This document shows, piece by piece, positions 35,113 to 45,412 of a DNA stretch of 64,000 nt (positions are counted from its first letter, which is position 1; the number at the start of each line of letters is the position of its first letter). The position numbers and the translations under genes were made by a program. The stretch is from an uncultured Anaerolineae bacterium (lineage in GTDB: Bacteria; Chloroflexota; Anaerolineae; Aggregatilineales; Phototrophicaceae), in contig CAKQCB010000005.1 of the NCBI GenBank assembly GCA_934216615.1, positions 62,001-126,000 of the forward strand, read 5' to 3'. A model generated the notes under the pieces. That model saw only the letters and a list, made by a program, of their open reading frames with translations, was not told the origin of the DNA and ran no database searches.

Positions 35113-36129
35113 TTAGCGTGAACGCCGTCGCCAACGCCCTTTAAGTTCAATCTTACTGATGTCCGCAAATTCGAGGAAATCGTTCGCAATTTGCAAGAAC
35201 TGATCTGATTCTAGCATGGGGAAATGACGCACATTTTCGAGCTGAATAGGCAATAGAAGTTGTTCTTTGTCGATGGTGAGGTAATTCCAAACTTCTTCAT
35301 CGGGTACGGGGATGAGCGAATCATCGACACCATGAAGCACCAAAGTCGGCATCGGTAATAAACGGAAGATGTCGAGCGTATAGCCCGCGTCGAACGTGTC
35401 TACGCTGGAGCGAACCGCGCGCGGGTCCGTTTTGACGATATCCACCGCTAACTTTTGGTACGTTTCCTCATTCCGACGGAAACATTTCCCCAATAACGTC
35501 TCGAGCGTGTTACTTTTCATCAACACTTCCAGCGGGTTTGATGCCTGTAGTTCGCTGATGTCAGAGCGTTTGATGGTGGAATCCGTCGCTAACGCGGGGG
35601 ATTCTTTCGCCCGTACTGCATCGCGCAGGGCTTCACGCATGGCCGCACTCGCGCTCATCACCGTTGGTGAATTTGGCCCGAAGTCTTGGGGCATCGCCAT
35701 CGCGGCGCGCTGGGGAACCATGACTTTGCGCGCGGTCGGCGTGCGTTTGTCCAAATGCCCCGGGTTATATAATGGCGCGCTGATGGCGCACAAACGCGCC
35801 ACTTTGTCGGGAAAACGTCGCCCAAACTCAGCACCGATCAGCGCCCCTAAACCATGCCCGATGATGGCCGCTTTGGGCAAACCCATCAAGCGCATGAAGT
35901 TTTCGAGCAAGCTGATCTGCTGTTCGAGTGAATAACGATCAGGGTTTTTCCCTGTGTCACCAAAGCCGAAAAAGTCGAGTGCATACACACGATATTTCAA
36001 CTGTAAATTTTGTAGAGTGGGTACCCAGTAGCGCCATGACCCAACCCAAGAATGGAGTAAAATCACTGGGCGACCACGGCCTAAAACCTCGTAATGAACG
36101 AGATCACTACCGACGGTAATCGCGCTCAC
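35113..36129 (-). CDS. Alpha/beta hydrolase-fold protein lacking the catalytic nucleophile
   Basis: 338 residues. The fold is clear: VILLHSWVGSWRYWVPTL, YALDFFGFGDTGK, the nucleophile elbow, PTLVLHGVDDSLIP and NVRHFPMLE. However, the elbow reads AIIGHGLGALIG, so residue 93 is Gly where Ser, Asp or Cys is expected. The codon is GGT on both a direct and a reverse reading. The acid (HGVDD) and His (RHFPM) positions remain. It is probably a non-enzymatic member or works by another mechanism. ATGA overlap with the response regulator upstream and tight spacing to the pyrophosphokinase place it in the signalling operon. Confidence 0.8.
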   Translation of the reverse strand: MSAITVGSDLVHYEVLGRGRPVILLHSWVGSWRYWVPTLQNLQLKYRVYALDFFGFGDTGKNPDRYSLEQQISLLENFMRLMGLPKAAIIGHGLGALIGAEFGRRFPDKVARLCAISAPLYNPGHLDKRTPTARKVMVPQRAAMAMPQDFGPNSPTVMSASAAMREALRDAVRAKESPALATDSTIKRSDISELQASNPLEVLMKSNTLETLLGKCFRRNEETYQKLAVDIVKTDPRAVRSSVDTFDAGYTLDIFRLLPMPTLVLHGVDDSLIPVPDEEVWNYLTIDKEQLLLPIQLENVRHFPMLESDQFLQIANDFLEFADISKIELKGRWRRRSR

Positions 36130-36503
36130 GTAATGCCTGCTTTCCCTAAAATATCACCAACACGCCGCACTAAATCCATAGGATCAAAAGGTTTCAAAAT
36201 GTATGCGGTTGCGCCCGCTTCTAACCCACGGTCTATTTCTTCGTCCTGCCCCATCGCGGTCAAGATGATGACAGGGGTTTTTTCCAAAGTAGGGTTCTGT
36301 CTGATGAGATGGCAGGCTTCATAGCCTGTCATACGGGGCATACGCACATCGAGCATAATCAAGTCGGGCAAGAGTGTCGGAGCGACTTCGACGGCTTCCG
36401 CACCGTTCGCAACGGTGGTCACTTCATGTCCGCCAAAGGTTAACGTAAAGCCAATCAACTCGCGAATATGAAGCTCATCTTCTGCCACTAAAATTTTTGC
36501 CAT
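36126..36503 (-). CDS. Single-domain response regulator
   Basis: 125 residues, receiver domain only. Acidic pocket EDE at 8-10, phosphoryl acceptor Asp52 in MLDVRMP, Thr82 and Lys104 (ILKPFD) are all present. There is no output domain, so it acts on another protein. Its gene lies 10 bases downstream of the giant histidine kinase, its likely phosphate donor, and its stop overlaps the next gene's start. Confidence 0.92.
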   Translation of the reverse strand: MAKILVAEDELHIRELIGFTLTFGGHEVTTVANGAEAVEVAPTLLPDLIMLDVRMPRMTGYEACHLIRQNPTLEKTPVIILTAMGQDEEIDRGLEAGATAYILKPFDPMDLVRRVGDILGKAGIT

Positions 36504-36513
36504 TTAAAATCAA

Positions 36514-39500
36514 CTACTTTCCTTCTACAGTTGGAATATTATCCGGCCCGCTGATTTCGCGGCTCAGCGGGTTCAGGGGCATCTCGACATAGAACGTCGT
36601 GCCTTGCCCCACTTCCGAATCAAAGTAAATTCTTGCGTCGTGCATCTCTACCAGATGTTTCACAATCGCCAGCCCTAAGCCTGTACCGGGAATATCTAAG
36701 GCGAGGGCGTGTTCTTCATACCGTTCAAAACGGTTCCAAACGCGTTCACGGAATTCTTCGGGGATGCCGACCCCATTATCAGCGATGCTGAGGATGACGC
36801 TCTGCCCATCTACAGAAGAGGTTCCCCCTAAACGGATCGACCCATTCGTATGGCTGTAATTAAACGCATTCTCGGCTAAGTTCTGTAAAATCTGGCTGAG
36901 CTTTTCGTTATCTGCCCAAATGCGGGGCAAATTCGGCTCGACCTCAATGCTGATATCCATCGGCTTGTCTTCATTTTCAGAACGTTTTTCCAGCCATGAA
37001 GCGGTGACGGACAGCACCTCTGAAACGGACAACTGTTCCCAATTCATGACTTCTTCGCCAGAATCCAGACGAGAAATGTCCAACAGATCGTTCACTAAAA
37101 TCGTCAAGCGGTCGGCATTTTGCTTGATGGTTCTCAAGAATGCTTCTTGTTGTTCGGTCGGCTTTCCACCCGCGCCCATCAATAACAGGTCGGCATAACC
37201 CTTGATGCTGGTCATCGGCGTGCGCAGTTCGTGAGAGACGTTAGAAACAAACTCGCTTTTCATGCGGTCTACTTCTACGTCACGGGTGACGTCACGCAGT
37301 ACCGACACGATCCCCAAAAACTGATCACCGTTATAGATCGGCGTGGCGACCACGTTCACAATGCGCCCGCCAAACGACAAGCGTTCTAAGGCGATTTCTT
37401 TGTTCGGGGCGGTTTCTCGTAATGTCGTGCTGAGCGAGCTGACCCACTGACGCACCCCATTCAAATGAACGGGCAAAGCGGTGAGCGAGGCGTTCAAAAT
37501 CACCGATTGGGGTATTTCCAGAAGACGTTCGGCAGCGGGGTTGAATAACACGATCTGCCCTAGCGAATTGACCAAAACCACGCCATCGGTAATCCCTTCC
37601 AAAATGGCGCTGCTCTTCTCGGCTTCTTCTTGTAATTCTTGCGTGCGCTCTTCAACGCGAACGTTCAATTCATTGGCAAAGTTACGCACCTGCACAAACA
37701 GGTTGGCGTTCTGAATGGCGGCCCCCAACTGCGCGCTGATGGTCATCAAAATGCGTTGATCGTTCAGCCCAAACGGACGGGTGCTCTTATTATCGCGTAG
37801 CGCAATCGCCCCCACCACTTGATCGTTTGCGATCATCGGCACGCCTACATAACGGGTGATGTCGCCTTCGCCATTTTCAATGCGTAAATTACGCCGTACT
37901 TCTACAATCGAGGGATTCTCCCCCCCCAACAGTAACGGGCGTCGATTACGAATCACAAATGAGATTTCGTCGCTGTTTAAGGCGCGGCTTGGAATCTCAT
38001 AACCTTCGCCATTTCGTACCGCCATCGGGAAGGTGATCATGCTGTTTTCGGCATCGTACAATGCCACATACAAATCATCGGCTTCAGTCAACGACGGCAG
38101 ATAGTCATGGATCACTTTCAACATGTGTTGAATATCCATCGTCGAAGAAATGGACTGGCTGATGTCATTGATGAACAATGACTGTTCCACTTGCGCGGCT
38201 GTTTCTGTCGAAAGGCGCGCGTTTTCAATGGCTGTCGCGGCCTGTGTACCCAACGCTTGAACCATACGAATTTCGCGGTGTGAAAATAGACGATGCTGCT
38301 GCGTCGTGTCGGTCTGCAAAATACCAATCGCAATATCACGCACCACCAACGGGATTAATAAGCGGGTGGTGATGTTCCGCGCCTGCATATTTTCGATCTC
38401 TTTGCGGTCGCCCGTTTCAGGGTCATTCGCATGGATCACGATCACCTGTGCATCCCGTAGAGCGCGGGTTTTCGACGGATATTGGAACAGGTCAATGGCT
38501 GTGCCTTGTGGCAGGTCAGGCAGAGATTCGCCCAATTGGTTCAAGCTGACCTCGACGCGCACGACTTCATCCACGTTGTCATAGATCATGATGGTCGATG
38601 AATCCATATTCAGCGCCTGCATGGTGAGGCGCACCACACTTTGGAATACATCGGTCAGTTCTAAGGACATCGACGTAGCTTGAGCTGCTTCTAACAAGGT
38701 TTCAAGCTCGCGGGTACGCACCAACGTTTGTTCAAGCAGAGAGCTGTTTAAGGCGGTTACCGCCGCTTGGTTGGTGATGATCTGGGCGAGGTCGAGTTTC
38801 CCTGTCTCAAAGTCGAGGTAGCCCCCATATTTCACCAACTCGATGACCCCACTCGGCTGACCGGCAACGGCCAGCGGGAAGGCGACATACGAGCTGATCT
38901 TGCGTCCCTGTAGTTCGATGCGAAGCGGATCATCTTTTTCGAGCGTTTCGACATCTTCAATGCCGAAGACTTCCCCATAAGAATTGTTGATGCGCGTCAA
39001 AATGGCCGATTTACGAATGGGGATATTTTCTTCCGGCGGGGCGTCCCCGCGTGGCAGTTCGGTGATCACCCGTGCGCTTTGTGTATCGCGGTCGATCCAA
39101 TAAGCGCGGGCATAATCGAATTCGAACAGGTTCGAAATTTCACGCATGACAATTTCAAGAATATTTTCGGTATCGAGCGATTGCGCTAACGCAATCGACA
39201 CGTTGTTCAACAAGCTCAACCGTTGGGTACGCGCAGTCGTTTCTTCAAACAGAATCGCGTTTTGGAAGGCGACAGCCGTCAAATTGGCGATGCGTTTGAG
39301 CAAGAGTAAGTCTTCATGGAAGAAGCGACTGTCTTCTTGTGCCATGCCCAAGTAAAGCGCGCCGATGCACAAACCACCCGTGATCAGGGGCAGAATCAAC
39401 GTCGAGCGTTCTTTCCCGCCGTAGGCCAACACCAGATCGCTGTATTGGTTGATGTCTTCATCACCCGCGTGGAATTCTTGGATGGTGGCGCTGTCGATGG

Positions 39501-42500
39501 TGAAGCCAATCGCGGTACCCAACAAGGTGAAATAACGTTGTACGCTCACCAATTTAACGCCGTCGTCTGACGGGACTAAATCAAAGATGGTGAAGTTATC
39601 GCGCAGAGAATTGATCAACGCAAAGCGCAAATCTTGGAATTGACCGATACGGCCTAACCCTTCGCCGACCAAACGCGCAATTTCGGTGAGGTCGAGCGTG
39701 CTGGCAATCGCTTCCAGCACATCGTTGATGCGCGCTTCTTGTTCGCCACTGCGCACCGTTTCGGCATACAAACGCGAGTTTTCGAACAACGATGAGGCTT
39801 GGTGCGCGATGATCTCCAAAATTTCGATTGCATTGCGGTCAGGGCGTTGATTGCTGAAGGGGCGGTCTACGCTGATCAAACCGATGAGCTGACCCGCCGT
39901 ATTGCGCATCCCCGCGATCAGCATATCACCATCCCGCCATTCGTTATTGGGTTGTGACGTGATCGGACGGCTTCCCTCAAACGCGGTCGATAGCGCCTCG
40001 ATACCCGCCCATGACTGCCATTCTGAAGCGCTTTCCGCAGGCAGGAAGATCAACTCACTGAGTTGATACTGCGCTTCGGCAAAAATCTGGTTTGCCTGTT
40101 CCAACGTGATGGTGTCGTCAAGCGTCTCTTGGAAGTCACGGATGGGCATCCCCACTTGCGCAACCCGCTGGAAGACCTGCATCGTGGGGTCAATCATCAA
40201 CATCACCGCGACATCATACCCGCAGTTTTGCTGTACGCTGTAAGCAATCGCTTCCATCAAGACATCCGACGGAATATCAGATTGCATCATCGCGCCTAAT
40301 TCAAAAATCTGTTTCAACTGCTCAACACGACGACGCAGAGAATCGGTTTGAGCGCGGTTTTCAAAGTAGCGTTGATAGTTCCCGTAACTGAGCGAGGCTT
40401 TAGCTGCCAGTGTGAGCAAAAACGTCGCTTCGGATTCGGTGAAGTGTTCGGGGCGACTGTGGTAAAGATGGATGATGCCCACGACTTCATCTTCATACGT
40501 GAAGGCGACCAACAAGGCCGACTTCGCCCAGTCTTCCAAGGGCGCAAATTCTGAAGTGTCAAAGTCACGAATGATCAGCGCATTGACCCCGCGCCGTACC
40601 GACTCTATTTCAACCGAAACGAGCGATGCAAGTTGTATCTCACCGACGCGCTGGCGAATACGGGGCTGATCTAGGGCATCCCACAAATCAACCGATTCGA
40701 ACAAGACGATACTACTTCCCTCTGCTTCAGAGGCGCGTACCGCTTCATGCCGAATCATATCCAGCATGGTTTCCAAGTCGAGCGTTTGCGCCAGTTCATT
40801 ACTGACGCGCGAAATAGCATCCAGTTCTTGCAAACGACGACGCAAGTTTTGACCGGACGCTTCATATAAGCGAATACGATCTAACGCGCCGGCAAACTGC
40901 GCGGCGATCACCCCTAATAGGCGTAGATCATCTTCTGTGAAGTTGCGTTGAGAACGACTAGCAACGCCCAACTCACCGAGCGATTCATCCCCCACCACCA
41001 ACGGCACTAAGAGGACGGATTGAAGGGCTTGTTCAGTCGATGCTTCTTTATAAGAAGGTAAAACCCGCTTGTCATTTTGTACGTCATTGGTCATAAAAGG
41101 GCGACGGCTGACCGCGACACTATGCTCAAAGCCTTTTTGATAGATGCTGTGTCGCATCGGTGCGCTCAGGTTAAAGCCGATGGACAAATCTTCACGGGTG
41201 GAAAGATAGCTCGTCTCCTCAAACAAATTCACAAAAGTGATCTCTGAATTGAACAGTTGAGCCACTTCGCGCAGGGCTTGAAGAACACTATCATCACCTG
41301 TGGTGATGGCGTTGGTCGATTCTGCGATACGGCGAAGTAACTGCGCTTCCGCTTCACGGCGTTGGGTTTCGCGGAACAGGCGGGCATTATCGATCATCCC
41401 CGCAATTTGGGCGGCGAAGATTTGTAACAGGCGCACATCTTTGAGGGTGAAATCGTCCTCGTTGATGTCCGTCCGCGCCACTTCGACCAAACCCATCCGC
41501 CGACCGCCGGATTCCAGCGGGACGAGAAGCATTTTCTGCAACCCTGCCGCGCTGACAAACTCGTTCAAATCCGCTTCATAGATCACGCGGTCAATCGTGG
41601 CGTTATTCGTCAGCCATGAATCTTCTTGAGAAAATATTTGCAACATCGGGCTGAGGTCGGTCAACACCATTTTCTGGGATTGTGCGACCTCATCTTCTAG
41701 TCCTAAAAAGGGAGTTTGAGGCGTTAAGGTGTTCGTCGCAGGTTCGTATAACAACACACCGCACACGGGGACATTCAACACGCGGGCGATGCGTTTAGTG
41801 ATGTTGGCGTAAAATTCGGTGTTACTGCTCAGCGTGCCGATGGCTTGGGTGATCTCTTGCAGGCCCAACATTTCGCTTTCGCGACGTTTTTCTTCTTCAT
41901 CGAGGCGTTGATCTTCGACCAAGACGCTAACTTGTGATGCTAATAAGCGTAGATTTTGGATGTCGAGCGAACTAAACCCGCTTTGTGAACGGTGATTGCC
42001 AACGAACAGCATCCCAAAACGGCGCTTGCCAACTTCTAAGGGAAATAACGCCATATTACGAATCCCGCCCGGGTTGTACAAGCGGGTGAGATTCATCGCC
42101 CCTAGCAGGGGTTCGTCGGAAAGGTCGTTTGATAACCAATAATTTTCGTCTTGCCAGATCGAACGGGCGGCGGGGTTGTTAGCAAGATCAATCGAGAAAT
42201 TGCTCAGCAACGCTTCGGGCAACCCTAAAAATGGCAGTTCGGGGTATAAGGTTTGTTTACGTTCGTCGTAGAGCAGAACCCCACTCACCTCAACATTTAA
42301 CAGCTTGGCAACTCGTTGATAGAGGCTGGTATAGAGCTTATGCGGGTCGGCGTCGCCCAAATCGCTGAGGGATTGCAGGCTTGCCATATCATCAATGCGT
42401 TGGGTTTGAGAGGCGTAAAGCTCTGCGTTATAGATGGATGAGGCGACTTGTTGCGCAATCGTTTGCAAAAACGTCAAATCGTCGGTGGTATAGGTTCCCG

Positions 42501-43341
42501 CTTTGGCGTGGGCCAGTTCCAACGTACCGATGAAGCGCTCACCAATCATCAAGGGAACGCCGATGAAACTTTGATAAGTGATCTTGTTCAGGTAGGGGCG
42601 AACGGCATCATCAGCAGAACGGTCGGCCACCAGTAACGGACGGCGATACTGGGCGATCCAACCTGTGATGCCTCGACGCATATCATAAGTTCCGCCAGCT
42701 TCGGCCAACGCCAGCGGATAGGCAAAATCACCGACATACCCGCGTGGCATCAAGAGGTTATTTTTCTCGTCGTAAAGGTTGATCTCAGCGGCATCGATGG
42801 AGATGACTTTGCGCAGAATCGAAAGCGCGGTTTGAAGCACTTGATCAACGCCTAACCCCGCGTGCAGGGTCTGGTTCATTTCGCTGACAACGGCTAACGT
42901 GCGCGAAATCTGCCGAGTACTACCGCCTGTTTGTACGTCATCCAGCGCTTGCAGGCTGACGACGATGCGCGGGTGTTTCCCCGCTGGAATACGATACGAA
43001 ACCGCTTCTACCTGTCGCGATTGATATTGTAAAGTCGTGCGCGTCTCTTCGCTGAATAACTGTAAGAAGGTGTCTTGAGGTTCGGCATATTGGGCAATAT
43101 ATTCGATATTGACGGATGCATCGTTGAGTTTCAGCCATTCGCGCGCTTGGGGACTGACATAAAGCAGTCGTCCAAAATAATCTGCGACAAAATAGACGTC
43201 GGTGGAGGATGTGTCCGTAAAACTATCAAAACTTGCATCATCGTTCATAGGCGCTGTTAAGAGACGCCGTTGTAAAATCCACAACCCGAGCCAAAGAAAA
43301 ATCACGGCTCCAACAATTAGAAAAACGGTTGCCAGTTCCAT
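36514..43341 (-). CDS. Giant sensor histidine kinase with about ten GAF domains
   Basis: 2275 residues. Order: one membrane anchor (4-25), a PAS-like region (about 45-145), ten GAF-type modules joined by helical linkers (about 150-1870), a PAS domain with LEGITDGVVLVNSLGQIVLFNP, then a histidine kinase core. H-box His2037 lies in SHELRTPM, the N-box in QILQNLAENAFNYS, the G1 box in IADNGVGIP and the G2 box in GTGLGLAIVK. The number of GAF modules was counted from recurrent GVxLYD-like starts, PLxxGxxxxG strands and closing helices, so it may be nine to eleven. Ligands are unknown. Lying between two response regulators, it probably feeds both. Confidence 0.88.
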   Translation of the reverse strand: MELATVFLIVGAVIFLWLGLWILQRRLLTAPMNDDASFDSFTDTSSTDVYFVADYFGRLLYVSPQAREWLKLNDASVNIEYIAQYAEPQDTFLQLFSEETRTTLQYQSRQVEAVSYRIPAGKHPRIVVSLQALDDVQTGGSTRQISRTLAVVSEMNQTLHAGLGVDQVLQTALSILRKVISIDAAEINLYDEKNNLLMPRGYVGDFAYPLALAEAGGTYDMRRGITGWIAQYRRPLLVADRSADDAVRPYLNKITYQSFIGVPLMIGERFIGTLELAHAKAGTYTTDDLTFLQTIAQQVASSIYNAELYASQTQRIDDMASLQSLSDLGDADPHKLYTSLYQRVAKLLNVEVSGVLLYDERKQTLYPELPFLGLPEALLSNFSIDLANNPAARSIWQDENYWLSNDLSDEPLLGAMNLTRLYNPGGIRNMALFPLEVGKRRFGMLFVGNHRSQSGFSSLDIQNLRLLASQVSVLVEDQRLDEEEKRRESEMLGLQEITQAIGTLSSNTEFYANITKRIARVLNVPVCGVLLYEPATNTLTPQTPFLGLEDEVAQSQKMVLTDLSPMLQIFSQEDSWLTNNATIDRVIYEADLNEFVSAAGLQKMLLVPLESGGRRMGLVEVARTDINEDDFTLKDVRLLQIFAAQIAGMIDNARLFRETQRREAEAQLLRRIAESTNAITTGDDSVLQALREVAQLFNSEITFVNLFEETSYLSTREDLSIGFNLSAPMRHSIYQKGFEHSVAVSRRPFMTNDVQNDKRVLPSYKEASTEQALQSVLLVPLVVGDESLGELGVASRSQRNFTEDDLRLLGVIAAQFAGALDRIRLYEASGQNLRRRLQELDAISRVSNELAQTLDLETMLDMIRHEAVRASEAEGSSIVLFESVDLWDALDQPRIRQRVGEIQLASLVSVEIESVRRGVNALIIRDFDTSEFAPLEDWAKSALLVAFTYEDEVVGIIHLYHSRPEHFTESEATFLLTLAAKASLSYGNYQRYFENRAQTDSLRRRVEQLKQIFELGAMMQSDIPSDVLMEAIAYSVQQNCGYDVAVMLMIDPTMQVFQRVAQVGMPIRDFQETLDDTITLEQANQIFAEAQYQLSELIFLPAESASEWQSWAGIEALSTAFEGSRPITSQPNNEWRDGDMLIAGMRNTAGQLIGLISVDRPFSNQRPDRNAIEILEIIAHQASSLFENSRLYAETVRSGEQEARINDVLEAIASTLDLTEIARLVGEGLGRIGQFQDLRFALINSLRDNFTIFDLVPSDDGVKLVSVQRYFTLLGTAIGFTIDSATIQEFHAGDEDINQYSDLVLAYGGKERSTLILPLITGGLCIGALYLGMAQEDSRFFHEDLLLLKRIANLTAVAFQNAILFEETTARTQRLSLLNNVSIALAQSLDTENILEIVMREISNLFEFDYARAYWIDRDTQSARVITELPRGDAPPEENIPIRKSAILTRINNSYGEVFGIEDVETLEKDDPLRIELQGRKISSYVAFPLAVAGQPSGVIELVKYGGYLDFETGKLDLAQIITNQAAVTALNSSLLEQTLVRTRELETLLEAAQATSMSLELTDVFQSVVRLTMQALNMDSSTIMIYDNVDEVVRVEVSLNQLGESLPDLPQGTAIDLFQYPSKTRALRDAQVIVIHANDPETGDRKEIENMQARNITTRLLIPLVVRDIAIGILQTDTTQQHRLFSHREIRMVQALGTQAATAIENARLSTETAAQVEQSLFINDISQSISSTMDIQHMLKVIHDYLPSLTEADDLYVALYDAENSMITFPMAVRNGEGYEIPSRALNSDEISFVIRNRRPLLLGGENPSIVEVRRNLRIENGEGDITRYVGVPMIANDQVVGAIALRDNKSTRPFGLNDQRILMTISAQLGAAIQNANLFVQVRNFANELNVRVEERTQELQEEAEKSSAILEGITDGVVLVNSLGQIVLFNPAAERLLEIPQSVILNASLTALPVHLNGVRQWVSSLSTTLRETAPNKEIALERLSFGGRIVNVVATPIYNGDQFLGIVSVLRDVTRDVEVDRMKSEFVSNVSHELRTPMTSIKGYADLLLMGAGGKPTEQQEAFLRTIKQNADRLTILVNDLLDISRLDSGEEVMNWEQLSVSEVLSVTASWLEKRSENEDKPMDISIEVEPNLPRIWADNEKLSQILQNLAENAFNYSHTNGSIRLGGTSSVDGQSVILSIADNGVGIPEEFRERVWNRFERYEEHALALDIPGTGLGLAIVKHLVEMHDARIYFDSEVGQGTTFYVEMPLNPLSREISGPDNIPTVEGK

Positions 43342-43366
43342 AGGCTTACTGAACCAATCTCAACAA

Positions 43367-44302
43367 CTACCACGAAGTCAGCAAGTTGTTTGTACTTCCG
43401 GTATCATCGCCCATCACGCCACGACGACGCTCTTCAGCGGCGAGTTCGGTAATTTCACGCAGGTCAGAAAAGGCGTGGGTTCGTGTGGACACCATGCCGA
43501 CAGAGAGCGACATCAATTCAACTTGACGCTCACCATAGATGTTATCGGGCACAAGAATGTACCCACGTTCACGGTCAATGAACGAATAGTGTTGGCGCAC
43601 ATCTTGGTTGAAGCGTTCGATGAGTTGGGTTTTCAAACGGTCAAATTCTTCGGTGTGGGTGATGATGACAAAGTTATCACGCCCCGGGTGCCCTGCATAA
43701 TCGTTCGGGGTGCCATATTCATCAATGACTTCGCCCATCACCAAGGCCATAAACCGAATCACTTCGTCGCCTGCCACAAACCCGTAAACATCGGTGAAGG
43801 AATCAAAATTATTGATCTTCAGGTCTAAATACGCCCAAATCTTTTGATTGTGCATCAACGTGCGCAGGTGATCTTCGATCAAACGCCCCGTCGGTAGGTT
43901 CGACTTCGAATCAATTTGGGTTTGACGGTTGGCGGCGGCAATCGCGTTTTGAACGCGCAGTTTCAATTCTTCAAAGTCGAAGGGCTTGGTGATGTAATCG
44001 TCCGCACCCAATTCCAACCCTTGAATCTTGTCACTGCGTTCATCTTTTTGCGTTAAGAAAATAATCGGAATGTGCGAAGTACGGGTTGTAGTGCGCAGTT
44101 CACGACAAACATCATACCCGTTCATGTCCGGTAGCATAATGTCCAATACAATCAGATTGGGAATTTGCTTACGGGTCATGGTCAAGGCTTCGCTACCGCG
44201 CGCAGCAACATCTACTTCATACCCGTTCCCCGTAAAATACATACGTAGCAGGTTATATACATCGGCATCGTCTTCAACGACTAAAATCCGCCCTTTGCTC
44301 AT
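43367..44302 (-). CDS. Response regulator with degenerate GGDEF domain
   Basis: 311 residues. The receiver (1-122) has EDD at 10-12, Asp54 (VLDIMLPD), Thr84 and Lys106 (TKPFDF). The second half is shaped like a diguanylate cyclase domain (LDLKINNFDSFTDVYGFVAG, then a match to the active loop), but the loop reads HPGRDNFVII (GRDNF at 207-211) instead of GGDEF. Cyclase activity is therefore unlikely; the domain may bind nucleotide or protein. Twenty-five bases upstream of the giant kinase, forming a two-component set. Confidence 0.85.
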   Translation of the reverse strand: MSKGRILVVEDDADVYNLLRMYFTGNGYEVDVAARGSEALTMTRKQIPNLIVLDIMLPDMNGYDVCRELRTTTRTSHIPIIFLTQKDERSDKIQGLELGADDYITKPFDFEELKLRVQNAIAAANRQTQIDSKSNLPTGRLIEDHLRTLMHNQKIWAYLDLKINNFDSFTDVYGFVAGDEVIRFMALVMGEVIDEYGTPNDYAGHPGRDNFVIITHTEEFDRLKTQLIERFNQDVRQHYSFIDRERGYILVPDNIYGERQVELMSLSVGMVSTRTHAFSDLREITELAAEERRRGVMGDDTGSTNNLLTSW

Positions 44303-44546
44303 TGCAACCTCTTATGTGATCCGTAGAACGCACATTTACAATCTACTGTATTGATCCACTAATATTACTATACTGACTTCTAAACTAGCTTGCCAAGAAC
44401 TTACACAAAAACATACAAACAAGAATTCGGGTGAATAGAACACCTTCCACTCAGGTACGCGTGAGTATCCAGAATGTATTCTTGATTAAGACAAGTATAG
44501 GCTTGAACTGCCGTATAAAACCTTAATGACTTTCAAATTCGTGTTT

Positions 44547-45404
44547 TTATTGAGGCAACCGCGCATCCAACCATTGGATGATCACCTTCAAAATCGCATC
44601 ATGTTCAGGCTCATTGAGGATTTCGTGGCGTAACCCGGGATATGAAATATAGGTCTTATCCGCAGAAGCGGCCTGTTCGTTGAACAGCACACTTCCCGAA
44701 ATCGACACCAGTCGATCATCTTCCCCATGCAAAATCAATACAGGCAGTTTGACACGGTCTAGTTTACCGCGTAATTCTTTGGCTTTGACATTCATCCCAT
44801 TCCCTAACCCGATGCGCATCCCGCCTTTATAGGTTAAGGGGTCTTGTTGAAAACGCTCTATCACGGCGGGGTCGGTTGATAATGTGTCTAACCCCACCAG
44901 CGCCAGCAGGGGCGCCTTCGGAATCACTTTACTCAACAGCTCGCCAATCTTGATGACCGGTTTAGGCACGTTAGCATCTGGCATCAGGGGCAACCCCGAC
45001 GTGACCAACCCGATCATATCTTGTGGGTATTCCACCACATAGCCCAATGAGATCAACGCTCCCATGCTATGCCCCAACATAAAAAATGGTTTTTCGGGGT
45101 GTGTTTGGCGCACGGTATCCACGAACGTTTTGAGGTCACGAATCGGCACATTAAAATCTGTGATGTAAGCGCGTAAGCCATCACTGCGCCCATGCCCCCG
45201 ATGATCCAGCGCATAGACCGCATAGCCCGACTGCGCCAGCGCATCGATCACATGCGCATAACGTCCTAGATGTTCACCGTACCCATGAATGACAAACACC
45301 ACCGCTTTGATCGTGTTGGGAACCCAGCCTTCTGCATGAATTTTTGCAGAGGGCTGCTGTGTGCTTTGAAAACTGAGGTCTTGGTGCTGAATTTGTTGTG
45401 ACAT
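44547..45404 (-). CDS. Monoacylglycerol lipase-like alpha/beta hydrolase
   Basis: 285 residues. FVIHGYGEHLGRYAHVID, YALDHRGHGRSDG, the elbow GHSMGALISL (nucleophile Ser), LILHGEDDRLVS and GLRHEILNEPEHD form a complete triad and match the lysophospholipase/monoacylglycerol lipase group (Hydrolase_4). It would cleave lipid or ester substrates. It lies 8 bases after the FHA gene in the same operon. The exact substrate is unknown. Confidence 0.85.
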   Translation of the reverse strand: MSQQIQHQDLSFQSTQQPSAKIHAEGWVPNTIKAVVFVIHGYGEHLGRYAHVIDALAQSGYAVYALDHRGHGRSDGLRAYITDFNVPIRDLKTFVDTVRQTHPEKPFFMLGHSMGALISLGYVVEYPQDMIGLVTSGLPLMPDANVPKPVIKIGELLSKVIPKAPLLALVGLDTLSTDPAVIERFQQDPLTYKGGMRIGLGNGMNVKAKELRGKLDRVKLPVLILHGEDDRLVSISGSVLFNEQAASADKTYISYPGLRHEILNEPEHDAILKVIIQWLDARLPQ

Positions 45405-45412
45405 GATGCTTG

